Positions 43,699 to 52,525 of a stretch of 64,000 nucleotides of DNA are shown here, in pieces. A model generated the notes under the pieces. The model saw nothing but the letters and a program-made list of their open reading frames with translations, was not told the DNA's origin and did not search any database. Each line of letters starts with the position of its first letter. Positions within the stretch are counted from its first letter, which is position 1. Made by a program: the position numbers and the translations under genes. The stretch comes from Oscillospiraceae bacterium (GTDB lineage: Bacteria; Bacillota; Clostridia; Oscillospirales; Ruminococcaceae). The stretch spans positions 124,001-188,000 of the forward strand of contig JAEDDN010000003.1 in the NCBI GenBank assembly GCA_016298065.1. The letters run 5' to 3'.

Positions 43699-43957
43699 GT
43701 ATACCCCCCGACGAAGTCGGGGGGTATTTTCAAAGCCACGATGATGTTTTTCCATATAAAAATGAAGAGTAAGTATCCCCCCGACTTCGTCGGGGGGTAT
43801 TTTGAATCTACGATGATGTTTTCCCATATGAAAGAGAAGAGTAAGTATACCCCCCGACTTCGTCGGGGGGTATTTTTAAAGCCACGATGATATTTTCCCA
43901 TATAAAAATGAAGAGTAAGTATACCCCCCCGACTTCGTCGGGGGGATTTTTAAAACT
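43664..43957 (+). repeat. Four tandem copies of the LCP gene's 3' end plus terminator
   Basis: Units of 72-74 bases at 43664-43737, 43738-43809, 43810-43883 and 43884-43957. Each starts ACGATGAT.TTT, includes the end of the LCP coding frame with its TAA (DDIFPYKNEE), then a CCCCCCGAC-loop-GTCGGGGGG hairpin. Unit 1 has loop GAA, units 2-4 have TTC, its reverse complement. Only unit 1 is translated as part of the gene. The result is a row of four terminators. Confidence 0.95.
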
Positions 43958-43992
43958 AAGTTTGATTTCCACAAAGCATATATAATATAAAA

Positions 43993-44021
43993 AACTCCTC
44001 CCGACTGCTTCGGGAGGAGTT
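43993..44021 (-). terminator. Terminator after trpS
   Basis: 12-bp stem AACTCCTCCCGA / TCGGGAGGAGTT with a 5-base loop; on the minus strand followed by TTTTTAT. Confidence 0.85.
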
Positions 44022-44031
44022 AATCTTTAAT

Positions 44032-45042
44032 TTACTTTGCAATAAAGCCCACTTTTTTATAAACCTTTTGAAGTGTTCTGTCAGCAAATTTTGAAGCTGT
44101 TTCGGCTCCACGTTTATATGCTTCGGTTAAATAAGCCTTGTCGTTTATAAGTCTTTCGTAATTTTCTCTTACGGGTCTTAAATGCTCGGCAACCGCTTCG
44201 CCGACTGCATTCTTAAAGTAGCCGTAGCCTTTTGAGTCAAATTCCTTTTCAATTTCGTCTACGGTTTTGTTTGTAACTACAGAGTAAATGGTAATAAGAT
44301 TGTTTATTCCGTCTTTGCCTTCGCCCATACGAACACTTGCTTCGGAATCGGTAACAGCTTTTTTAAACTTTTTAACTATAACCTCGGGCTTGTCGAGAAT
44401 TGTTATAAATGAATTTGGATTGCTGTCCGACTTTGACATCTTTTTGGTAGGGTCGCTAAGCGACATTACCTTTGCGCCTGCTTTGGGAATATATCCGTCA
44501 GGTACGGTAAAGGTGTTGCCGTAGTTATTGTTAAAGCGTATAGCAACGTTTCTTGCAAGCTCAAGGTGCTGTTTTTGGTCTGCGCCTACAGGCACTAAAT
44601 CAGCCTGATACAATAAAATATCCGCCGCCATTAAAGACGGGTAGGTAAATAAGCCTGCGTTTATGTTGTCTGCGTGTTTAGCGCTTTTATCCTTAAACTG
44701 CGTCATTCTTGAAAGCTCACCGAACTGAGTGTTGCAGGATAATATCCAGCTTAACTCTGCGTGCTGGTGAACGTGACTTTGCATAAAGGTAAGGCTCTTT
44801 TTTGGGTCTATACCGCAGGCTAAAACTATGGCAAACGCAGATAAAATTTGCTCACGAAGCTTTTTGGGGTCTTGTCTGACGGTGAGCGAATGCATATCTG
44901 CAATCATATATGCACAGTCATATTCCTCTTGGAGCTTTACCCAGTTTTTAATAGCTCCTATGTAGTTGCCGAGAGTGAACACTCCTGTCGGCTGAATACC
45001 GCTTAATATAATTTTCTTTTTTTCGTTTGGGGCTTGGGACAT
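44032..45042 (-). CDS. trpS: Tryptophanyl-tRNA synthetase
   Basis: Charges tRNA-Trp. 336 residues, class I synthetase. LSGIQPTGVFTLGNYIGAIKNW contains the HIGH-equivalent (TLGN), and the KMSKS motif is present (DPTKKMSKSDSN). LYQADLVPVGADQKQHLELARNVA is the usual tryptophan-binding stretch. The ribosome site is GGAGGAAAAC. Downstream on the same strand from the aminotransferase gene, with a 24-base gap. No T-box lies directly before it, so any tryptophan control must act further upstream. Confidence 0.96.
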   Translation of the reverse strand: MSQAPNEKKKIILSGIQPTGVFTLGNYIGAIKNWVKLQEEYDCAYMIADMHSLTVRQDPKKLREQILSAFAIVLACGIDPKKSLTFMQSHVHQHAELSWILSCNTQFGELSRMTQFKDKSAKHADNINAGLFTYPSLMAADILLYQADLVPVGADQKQHLELARNVAIRFNNNYGNTFTVPDGYIPKAGAKVMSLSDPTKKMSKSDSNPNSFITILDKPEVIVKKFKKAVTDSEASVRMGEGKDGINNLITIYSVVTNKTVDEIEKEFDSKGYGYFKNAVGEAVAEHLRPVRENYERLINDKAYLTEAYKRGAETASKFADRTLQKVYKKVGFIAK

Positions 45043-45066
45043 AAGATGTTTTCCTCCGATAATAAG

Positions 45067-46251
45067 CTAAAATTTTTGCGTAAGTTCGCCTAATATTCTG
45101 ATACCCTTAATAATATCCTCATCAGACGGGGTAGAGTAGTTTAATCTTATTGAGTTTGTGTGACAGGTGTCGTTTGGCATAAATGCACTGCCCGGTACAA
45201 CGGCAACCTTATTTTTAATAGCTAACTTGCAAAATTCGTTCATATCTATATTTTCGGGCAAATCGCACCATACGAAAAGACCGCCCTCGGGACGCTCGTA
45301 TTTAAAGCTCTTGTTAAAGCAAACGTCCATTTCATCAAGCATTGTATCGCATTTGTGCTTGTAAATTTTCTGGAGCTTTTTAATATGCTCGCTATAGTCT
45401 ACCGTGTTTAAGAAATCGTTGCAAATCATCTGAGATAAAAGGTTTGTGTGAACATCGCTTACCTGCTTGCACACTACTATTTTATTCAGTATTTCTCTGT
45501 TTGCAACAACAAAACCGACTCTTATTCCCGGGGAGAGAACCTTTGAAAAGCTGCCGCAGTAAACAACGATTCCCTCTGTATCCATAGATTTTATCGACGG
45601 AATATGCTCGCCGGAAAATCTTAGGTCGCCGTAAGGGTTATCTTCTATAATAATGAGACCGTATTTTTTTGCAAGCTCATATACGGCCTTTCTTTTTTCA
45701 AGGCTCATTGTATGGCCTGTTGGGTTTTGGAAGTTGGGGATAAGGTAAAGAAGCTTTGCACTCGGGTTAGCTTTAATGCTTTCCTCAAGCTTATCAATCT
45801 TAATTCCGTCAACGTCCATATCAACGCCGATAACATTTTTGGTATAGGATTTAAAAGCATTAAGACTTCCTATAAAGCTTGGATTTTCGCTGATTACGGC
45901 GTCGTTTTCGTTACAAAATACCTTACAGGTAAGCTCAACGCCCTGTTGTGCGCCGGACATAATAACTATATCGTCGTTTTCGTGAACGATTTTTTCACGG
46001 CTTAACATAACCCTTTTAATGCTTTCCTTAAGCGGTGCATAACCTTCGGTTACGCCGTACTGCAGAGCTAAAACAGGAGTTTTATTTAAAATATTATCAG
46101 ATAAGCTTCTTATTGTTTCGGTAGGAATAGCCTCTGATGAGGGGTTACCTGCCGCAAGAGATATAACCTCGGGGTCGGAGGTGAATTTTAAAATTTCTCT
46201 TATAGCGGACGCCTGTAGGTTACCCATCCTGTTTGCAAAATTATACTGCAT
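45067..46251 (-). CDS. PLP-dependent aminotransferase, class I/II (2-aminoadipate aminotransferase-like)
   Basis: 394 residues. The N-terminal FANRMGNLQASAIREILKF and EVISLAAGNPSSEAIPTE match the LysN/MocR-like aminotransferase group. Cofactor residues: SGAQQGVELTCKVF, IPNFQNPTGHTMSLEKR, EDNPYGDLRF and the Schiff-base lysine in GSFSKVLSPGIRVGF. Substrates in this group include 2-aminoadipate, aromatic and branched amino acids, so specificity is open. It lies between the sugar transferase and trpS on the minus strand and may share their transcript. Confidence 0.9.
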   Translation of the reverse strand: MQYNFANRMGNLQASAIREILKFTSDPEVISLAAGNPSSEAIPTETIRSLSDNILNKTPVLALQYGVTEGYAPLKESIKRVMLSREKIVHENDDIVIMSGAQQGVELTCKVFCNENDAVISENPSFIGSLNAFKSYTKNVIGVDMDVDGIKIDKLEESIKANPSAKLLYLIPNFQNPTGHTMSLEKRKAVYELAKKYGLIIIEDNPYGDLRFSGEHIPSIKSMDTEGIVVYCGSFSKVLSPGIRVGFVVANREILNKIVVCKQVSDVHTNLLSQMICNDFLNTVDYSEHIKKLQKIYKHKCDTMLDEMDVCFNKSFKYERPEGGLFVWCDLPENIDMNEFCKLAIKNKVAVVPGSAFMPNDTCHTNSIRLNYSTPSDEDIIKGIRILGELTQKF

Positions 46252-46283
46252 ATATATTCATTCCTTTTTGTAAATTTTAAGTT

Positions 46284-47666
46284 TTAATCCATATCTTGCG
46301 ATTTAATCATTAACACAGTTTCGGTCGGCGATTTGTCAAAGCCTTCGGCACTGTCCTTTTTAAAGAATACCGTCAAGGTCTGCACCATAAGCTTTATGTC
46401 TTTAAGCACAGAATACTTTTCTATATATAGTAAGTCTAAAACAAGCTTGTCCTTAGGCGAGGTGTTATATTTACCTGCAATTTGCGCAAGCCCCGTAAGG
46501 CCAGCCTTTACTCTTAACCTGTATTCAAATTCCGGTAGAGCTTCGGTATACATACATACGTTTTCTATCATTTCGGGACGAGGACCTACAATACTCATAT
46601 CGCCCTTTAAAATGTTTATAAGCTGTGGAAGCTCATCAAGACGTGTTTTTCTCAAAAAGCCCCCGACCTTTGTAATGCGCTCGTCATTTTCGGTTGCAGA
46701 AGCGTTTGCAACGTTTTCGTTCATTGTTCTGAATTTATATACGCTAAATACTCTGCCGTGAATAGTAGCTCTTTTTTGCTTAAATATTATCTTGCCGTGA
46801 TCGTTTAGCTTAATGGCTATAGCGCAGATAAACATAACAGGCGAAGTTATCACAAGCCCGATAAACGATATTACAATGTCCATAAGGCGCTTTGCAAATC
46901 GTTGCTCTAAGGAAAGCTCTTTTTTGCTCCAGGATATAAAGGATTTGTCGTCGAGCATAGTATGCTTTGAGCCCAAGGCAACAACGTCGTTTATTTCCGG
47001 GTTAAAGTAAACGCTTTTTTCGTTTTGATAACAAAATTCGATAATGTGAGTTCGCTCCTGTACAGGAACGTCGTATATAAACACCGTCTTGTTTTTAAGT
47101 ATGGTGTCGTAAACTTTTTTTGAACGGTAATCAATAGCCGAAGTGATTTTATACTGCTTTTTATACTTTTTTATTACCCTTACAACCTTGTCGACGCTGT
47201 ATTGAGACGAGGTTATTACACATACGTTTTCGGGAGGATTTACTTTAAAATAAAAAAAGTTGCCCAAATATACAAACGCATATATAATAAACGCCTGAAC
47301 AATCACAACCAGAATAAGTACGTCCCAGTCGGCAAAGGTAAGTCTTGAATACTTGTTTACGTTTGTATTCATTATACAAAGCTGTAAATATGTGATTAAA
47401 TCGGTAATCACGGTAGCAAGTATCAAAGACTGCATAATCGGCTTGCTTTTTTGCTTTCCTATTGCATAACCGCCGTAAACGCTCATAAGGCTTATTCCCA
47501 AAACAACAAAGCTGAGCATTGTTATTGCAGAGGTTCTCGAAACAACTCTAAGCGAGTGGTTTGGTATTGCAAACAGCCCGAAAAACACTAAAAACAAGCA
47601 GCCGAACATCAATATTTTAAGTAAAAATATGATAGAGCGTTCAAATTTTTTAATAGAGTTTCTCAT
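46284..47666 (-). CDS. Polyprenyl-phosphate sugar-1-phosphate transferase (WbaP/ExoY type)
   Basis: 460 residues. Four or five N-terminal membrane helices, a central Rossmann-like region, and a C-terminal bacterial sugar transferase domain with RFAKRLMDIVISFIGLVITSP, KQKRATIHGRVFSVYKFRTM, TRLDELPQLINILKGDMSIVGPRPE and KAGLTGLAQIAGKYN. It puts the first sugar-phosphate on undecaprenyl phosphate for a surface polysaccharide. AGGAGG lies upstream of the ATG. It is isolated from any obvious polysaccharide cluster, but LCP, a YfhO-family protein and galU are in the same window. Confidence 0.92.
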   Translation of the reverse strand: MRNSIKKFERSIIFLLKILMFGCLFLVFFGLFAIPNHSLRVVSRTSAITMLSFVVLGISLMSVYGGYAIGKQKSKPIMQSLILATVITDLITYLQLCIMNTNVNKYSRLTFADWDVLILVVIVQAFIIYAFVYLGNFFYFKVNPPENVCVITSSQYSVDKVVRVIKKYKKQYKITSAIDYRSKKVYDTILKNKTVFIYDVPVQERTHIIEFCYQNEKSVYFNPEINDVVALGSKHTMLDDKSFISWSKKELSLEQRFAKRLMDIVISFIGLVITSPVMFICAIAIKLNDHGKIIFKQKRATIHGRVFSVYKFRTMNENVANASATENDERITKVGGFLRKTRLDELPQLINILKGDMSIVGPRPEMIENVCMYTEALPEFEYRLRVKAGLTGLAQIAGKYNTSPKDKLVLDLLYIEKYSVLKDIKLMVQTLTVFFKKDSAEGFDKSPTETVLMIKSQDMD

Positions 47667-47734
47667 AATGGACCTCCTGTTAAGGTCGAATGAAAAAATT
47701 AAATAAACAAAGTAAAGTCAAAAATGATAAATGT

Positions 47735-47763
47735 ATTATAGCACATTAGTTATAATAATTCAA
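47735..47763 (-). promoter_or_regulatory. Promoter of sugar transferase gene
   Basis: Minus strand TTGAAT (complement of 47758-47763), 17-base spacer with TGTGC, TATAAT (complement of 47735-47740). Confidence 0.65.
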
Positions 47764-47798
47764 ATTTTGCGGTAGGTAATGACAAAAGTCGTCAAAAG

Positions 47799-48383
47799 CT
47801 AATCATTTAATTCCTCAAGCGGTTTTGAAAAGCCTGCTAAAAATTCTTCTAAGAAAATGTCGATTTCCTTCATTTGCATTTGTTTTATCGACTCAAACTG
47901 CGCTTTTTTAGCTAAGATAAATTCGTGGTTTCCTGCGTCCTCTTCCTCAATGCACTTGATAAGGGCGGATATTCTGTCTGCGCCCTTTACAAGACGCCAT
48001 AAATATTCGTCGGATTCCTTAGGAATAAAGGCGTCCTCATACTCGTCCTTAAAATCCTCAGGCAACATATTAAGAAGCTTTTTTGAAGCCTCCTGCTCGA
48101 TGTTTTTATATGCAGTTTTAATTTCCTGGTTAAAATATTTTATTGTGGTGGGTAAGTCGCCCGTGATGATTTCACTTGCATCGTGGAACAAAGCGAGCAT
48201 TGTAACCCTACTTACGTCAATGTCGTTACCCAAACGCTTTTTTGAGATAACGGCAAGAGCTTGTGATATAATCACTACGTCTAAGGTATGCTCGGAAAGA
48301 CTTTCTTTCCAGGTGTTTCTCATAAGCCCCCATCTGTTGACGTGCTTCATACGAAGTACCATAGAGTAAAAGTTATTTTCCAT
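47799..48383 (-). CDS. HD-domain 5'-deoxynucleotidase, YfbR-like
   Basis: 194 residues. Metal-dependent HD hydrolase; E. coli YfbR removes phosphate from deoxynucleoside monophosphates. The metal ligands are seen in WKESLSEHTLDVVIIS, then ALFHDASEIITGDLPTTIKYF, and an Asp in VKGADRISALIKC. The order and spacing match YfbR very well. The gene stands alone; the following minus-strand promoter belongs to the sugar transferase. Confidence 0.9.
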   Translation of the reverse strand: MENNFYSMVLRMKHVNRWGLMRNTWKESLSEHTLDVVIISQALAVISKKRLGNDIDVSRVTMLALFHDASEIITGDLPTTIKYFNQEIKTAYKNIEQEASKKLLNMLPEDFKDEYEDAFIPKESDEYLWRLVKGADRISALIKCIEEEDAGNHEFILAKKAQFESIKQMQMKEIDIFLEEFLAGFSKPLEELND

Positions 48384-48446
48384 ACTTAAAATCCTTTCAG
48401 TACAATTTTAAATAAATGCTTTTAATTTATACACAAAACTATTAGT

Positions 48447-48626
48447 TTATGTTATAATAACCTTAGTTTAGTTTGCACCAAAGGCGCAAACAGACTTCGT
48501 CTAAAAATCCTTTAAGGATTTTTAACTAAGAACATTTTAACTTATAATCCTGCCGTGATAAACACGGCTGTGGCTAATCGCCACCGACAAAGGCTAATGC
48601 CTTTGGGCTTATGTTATAATAACCTT
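48447..48626 (+). repeat. Structured dispersed repeat, copy 2
   Basis: Second copy of the element at 25479-25652. An 18-base direct repeat TTATGTTATAATAACCTT frames it (48447-48464 and 48609-48626), 162 bases apart. Hairpins correspond one to one with copy 1 and keep pairing although the bases differ: GTTTGC/GCAAAC instead of GTC..GAC, AGAC/GTCT instead of AAGC/GCTT, AAAAATCC/GGATTTTT, GCCGTG/CACGGC unchanged, AAAGGC/GCCTTT with a different loop. Each terminal repeat carries a TATAAT box. Confidence 0.85.
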
Positions 48627-48717
48627 TATCAAGATTATTGTTAAGTGTTCTTCGAGTAAGATAACAGTACTTTTGTTTATTATATAATGTTTTTGAAAAT
48701 AAAGGAAGAGGGATTTT

Positions 48718-51171
48718 ATGACCAAGCTAAAAAAATTGTTAAGCTTTAGATTTAAAAGTGATTATCTTAACGTCTTTTTTCTTGCTCTTTTTATAGCTGC
48801 GGTAATGTTTTTGCCGTATATAATAATTGATAAGGGATACTTTTTTTATTACGGCGATTTTAACGCCCAACAACTGCCGTTTTATCAAATGGTTCACGAT
48901 GCGGTGCGCTCGGGCGATATTTTTTGGAACTGGTATACCGACCTTGGAGTTAACTTTATAGGCTCATATTCCTTTTACCTTTTGGGAAGCCCGTTTTTCT
49001 GGATTACTCTTCTTTTCCCGAGTGGTGCAATGCCGTTTTTAATGGCACCTCTTTTAGTGCTAAAATTTGCGCTTGCGGCTGTTACGGGCTTTGCCTTTAT
49101 AAAGCGCTTTACCTTAAAAACTCATTTTGCGGTTTTGGGCGCTTTAATGTACGCCTTTTCGGGCTTTAATCTTTATAACATTTTCTTTAACCACTTCCAC
49201 GAGGCAGTTATAATTTTCCCGCTTATTTTGGTGGCGATGGAAGAGCTTGTTATGAATAACCGCAGAGGAACCTTTGCTTTGGCGGTATTTGCGGCGGCTC
49301 TTATAAATTATTACTTCTTTTTCGGTCAGGTAATCTTTGCGGTAGTTTATTTCCTTATCAGGTGTACCTGTAAGGATTTTAGAGATTCGCTTGATGTCAG
49401 AAAATTTATCGCTATGGGCTTTGAAGCGGTTATAGGCGTTTTGATGTCCTGTATTTTGCTTTTGCCTGCTGTGGTGGCGGTGTCGTCAAACCCACGTCTT
49501 GAAGAGCATCTAAGCGGCTTTGGCATTATACTGTTCAGCACACAAAAATACGGAATGATACTGCAAAGCTTATTTATGCTTCCCGATATTCCTGCAAGGC
49601 CGAATTTCTTTCCCGAAACGAGCAGTAAATGGGCGTCTATTTCGGCGTATTTGCCTTTATTCGGTATGGTAGGAGTACTGGCGTTTGTTAAAAACTTTAA
49701 GAAAAACTGGCTTAGAAAGTTGCTTTTAGCGTGTGCCGTTATGGCGGCAGTACCTATTCTAAACAGCGCATTTTCGGGCTTTAACTCAGGTTATTATGCA
49801 CGTTGGTTTTATATGGCTACGCTTATAATGTCGCTTGTGACAGTACTTGTACTCGAAAAGACTTCTATAAATTATAAGTCTGCGTTTATTATATGCACAG
49901 CGGTTATTGCTTTCTTTGCTTCCTTTGCCTTTTTGCCCACCGTAAATGATGACGGCGTTTGGGGTATAAGCAACCTCATACCGTTCCCGAGACGTTTGTG
50001 GCTTTATATCGGGCTTGCAGCAGCGTCTACCGTTTTAACGTGGTTTTTGGTAAAGAAGCTCAGACATAAAAAACACTTTCTCAGAATAACCACGTTAGCA
50101 TTATGCGTGGCTATACTTGCAAACGGCTGGACCATAATGTCCTTGGGCAGAACCTATACTCCCGATAAGGGTAAGCTTAAAAATCAGTTTATAAACGGGG
50201 CAGAGAATATACACATTTACGACAATGAGTTTTATCGTATAAACACCGATAAGGTGGTTGAGGATAACGCCCAGATGTACTGGAAAATGCCGTCTGTTCG
50301 CTGTTTTCATTCAGTTGTTCCTACTTCCGTTATGGACTTTTACAACTCTTTCGGCTCGGAGCGTATAGTAGCTTCAAGACCCGATGAAACCTGTTACGGA
50401 GCTTTTGCAATTACCAGCGTAAAATATTTCTTCTGTGACAATACAGACAGCGCTCAGCCGTATATCCCTGGCTTTGTATACTATGATATGCAAAACGACT
50501 GCACAATTTACGAAAACACATATTTTATCCCTATGGGCTTTACCTACGATAAATATATGTCTAAGCAGACCTTTGAATCCTTTGAGGAAAGCGCAAGAGA
50601 CGAGGTTATGGTTCACGCAGTGTTGCTTTCAGACGAGGATATAAATAAATACGGTGATTTGATGAGCGAGCTTATAAGCGACGGCTCTTATATACCAAAC
50701 GAGGTATCATATTTTGAAGACTGTGAAGCCAGAAGGGAAACGGCAGGCTATTACTTTAGCTATGACAAAACAAGTTTCACCTCAAAAATAGTTCTTGATA
50801 AAGAAAACTTAGTATTTTATTCGGTGCCGTATGAAGCAGGCTGGAGCGCTTATGTAAACGGCGTTAAGACCGAAATAATAAAGGTTAATAACGGACTTAT
50901 GGCTATAAAAGCGCCGGCCGGAGATAACGAGATAGTGTTTAAATACGAAACTCCGGGCTTAAAGACAGGCGTACTCATTACCTTATCGGCTGTTATCATT
51001 TTAATATTATATATGGGCTTTATAATGTACATGAGAAAGAAAAAGCCCCAGGAATATGCACTTAATAAAAACTCTCACAGAGATGAAGTGAGTATCGATG
51101 AGTATATAAGTGCAAGCGACGCATATATTAAAAGCGTGGTACAAAAGTCTTCCGATAAGCTTAATAAATAA
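48718..51171 (+). CDS. YfhO-family multi-pass membrane protein
   Basis: 817 residues. About 12 or more membrane helices in the first 490 residues, starting LNVFFLALFIAAVMFLPYIII, then a large extracellular region and a final helix (VLITLSAVIILILYMGFIMYM). The motifs YYGDFNAQQLPFYQM, WNWYTDLGVNFIGSYSFYLLGSPFFW and late PYEAGWSAYVNG are hallmarks of YfhO proteins, which in Listeria and Bacillus relatives act in sugar addition to lipoteichoic or wall teichoic acids. The donor and polymer here are unknown. GGAAGAGGG precedes the ATG. It follows copy 2 of the structured repeat by about 90 bases. Confidence 0.92.
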   Translation: MTKLKKLLSFRFKSDYLNVFFLALFIAAVMFLPYIIIDKGYFFYYGDFNAQQLPFYQMVHDAVRSGDIFWNWYTDLGVNFIGSYSFYLLGSPFFWITLLFPSGAMPFLMAPLLVLKFALAAVTGFAFIKRFTLKTHFAVLGALMYAFSGFNLYNIFFNHFHEAVIIFPLILVAMEELVMNNRRGTFALAVFAAALINYYFFFGQVIFAVVYFLIRCTCKDFRDSLDVRKFIAMGFEAVIGVLMSCILLLPAVVAVSSNPRLEEHLSGFGIILFSTQKYGMILQSLFMLPDIPARPNFFPETSSKWASISAYLPLFGMVGVLAFVKNFKKNWLRKLLLACAVMAAVPILNSAFSGFNSGYYARWFYMATLIMSLVTVLVLEKTSINYKSAFIICTAVIAFFASFAFLPTVNDDGVWGISNLIPFPRRLWLYIGLAAASTVLTWFLVKKLRHKKHFLRITTLALCVAILANGWTIMSLGRTYTPDKGKLKNQFINGAENIHIYDNEFYRINTDKVVEDNAQMYWKMPSVRCFHSVVPTSVMDFYNSFGSERIVASRPDETCYGAFAITSVKYFFCDNTDSAQPYIPGFVYYDMQNDCTIYENTYFIPMGFTYDKYMSKQTFESFEESARDEVMVHAVLLSDEDINKYGDLMSELISDGSYIPNEVSYFEDCEARRETAGYYFSYDKTSFTSKIVLDKENLVFYSVPYEAGWSAYVNGVKTEIIKVNNGLMAIKAPAGDNEIVFKYETPGLKTGVLITLSAVIILILYMGFIMYMRKKKPQEYALNKNSHRDEVSIDEYISASDAYIKSVVQKSSDKLNK

Positions 51172-51177
51172 GTTAAA

Positions 51178-51211
51178 AAAGTGCTGTGTTCATTTATGAA
51201 CACAGCACTTT
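51178..51211 (+). terminator. Bidirectional terminator between YfhO-family gene and tmcAL
   Basis: Perfect 15-bp stem AAAGTGCTGTGTTCA / TGAACACAGCACTTT with a TTTA loop, flanked by A-rich and T-rich runs, between convergent genes. Confidence 0.88.
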
Positions 51212-52394
51212 ATTTTTCTACATAAACCGTTTTTGTAAAATCAAGATTACATTCTTTATCTTTAAATGCCAAGCAGTAAATGTCGGTAGCCTTCGCTTCA
51301 TATTCTGCCTGCGAAAAGCCTGTCTTATAAATATCCGCAAACTTGGGGGAGATAACAAAATCATTCTTTTCCTTTGCTGACCTGATTATCTCCATACCTT
51401 TTTCATTTAACGCAAGCACTCTTGCGTACTGCGGTTTTTTTGCAAATTTTCCGTTTTCGTTTTCGAGTAGTGTGTTTATTAAAGCCCGTCTGACATTTGC
51501 CTTGCTGTAGCGCCTTGTGGCGCTAAGTTCGATAAGCTTTTCAAGATTTGAAGTTTGCTTCGCAAACTTCAAAAGCCTGCTTGCAAGCTCGCTTGTTATA
51601 TATTTAGTTTTACAAAGGGAATCTATAGAGGACGTTCTTAACTTATAAAATATAATGTCCTCCAAAAAGGTAATATCGTTTATTTTGTTTAAGGCAATTT
51701 CGCTCAAATACTCCTTGTATGCGTTTTCGGGTAAAAAGTTTATTACCTCATCTATTTTACCGTTAAGGATTTTTTCTCTTATAAACGAAGCGCTCGCAAA
51801 GTTTTTTGAAGTTTTACTATCGTCGTGCTTTACGCCGTTTCGGCTTAAAGTCAAAATCTCTAAATCGAGATTTTGCTTATTTATAGCGTTTATATATTCT
51901 ATTCCCAAAAGATTGTTGGGGCTTGTAAGCACTTTGGAATATTTTTCACCGTAATGCTCGCATACCGCAAGCTCGCTTGCCTTAGGGTAGGAGATACCGT
52001 CTGAGATAAGGGCTTTAAAATAATCGGTTTCTCTTGCTTTTTTTGTAAAAGTCGCCGTCTGAGCAAGTAACTCCTTATCGCCGCATTCACTGCCGAAGCT
52101 TAAAACCTGCACACCCAATTTATCTAAAAGATATACGCCGGCATAGGCAAAATCCTTTGCAGGAGCACAGGAAAACACACTCGGCAGTTCTATCACAAGA
52201 TCTGCGCCGTTTTGTACGGCAAGCTTTGCTCTGCACCACTTTGAAAAAAGCGAAAGATTGCCTCTTTGTACAAAGTTACCGCTCATTACGACTGCAATAT
52301 GCGTAGCGCCGAGAGCTTTTCTTGTAGCTTCAATATGATATTTATGCCCGTTGTGAAACGGGTTATATTCCGCAACTATTCCTGCAATTTTCAA
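51210..52394 (-). CDS. tmcAL: tRNA(Met) cytidine acetate ligase TmcAL (YlbM)
   Basis: 394 residues. Activates acetate with ATP and transfers it to the wobble C34 of elongator tRNA-Met (ac4C) in B. subtilis. The nucleotidyltransferase opening is GIVAEYNPFHNGHKYHI; VVMSGNFVQRGNLSLFSKWCRAKLA and GADLVIELPSVFSCAPAKDFA follow. The C-terminal part is helical and ends with YCLAFKDK. It is divergent from ackA, which handles acetyl-phosphate and acetate, though a functional link is only a thought. The stop lies within the shared terminator. Confidence 0.93.
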   Translation of the reverse strand: MKIAGIVAEYNPFHNGHKYHIEATRKALGATHIAVVMSGNFVQRGNLSLFSKWCRAKLAVQNGADLVIELPSVFSCAPAKDFAYAGVYLLDKLGVQVLSFGSECGDKELLAQTATFTKKARETDYFKALISDGISYPKASELAVCEHYGEKYSKVLTSPNNLLGIEYINAINKQNLDLEILTLSRNGVKHDDSKTSKNFASASFIREKILNGKIDEVINFLPENAYKEYLSEIALNKINDITFLEDIIFYKLRTSSIDSLCKTKYITSELASRLLKFAKQTSNLEKLIELSATRRYSKANVRRALINTLLENENGKFAKKPQYARVLALNEKGMEIIRSAKEKNDFVISPKFADIYKTGFSQAEYEAKATDIYCLAFKDKECNLDFTKTVYVEK

Positions 52395-52525
52395 CGCTTT
52401 TTACCCCTTAAAGACAAATAAAATTGAAAAAAAGACTTGTATTTTTCTAATATATGTATTACTATATATTGTTGTAGTGTATTATGTCAAGTAATCACAA
52501 AAATTTAAGATGTGAGGTTTATGTA

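Noticed and set aside
43528..43901. Minus-strand ORFs over the four tandem units
   Set aside because: They read the repeated terminators and change frame between units; non-coding.
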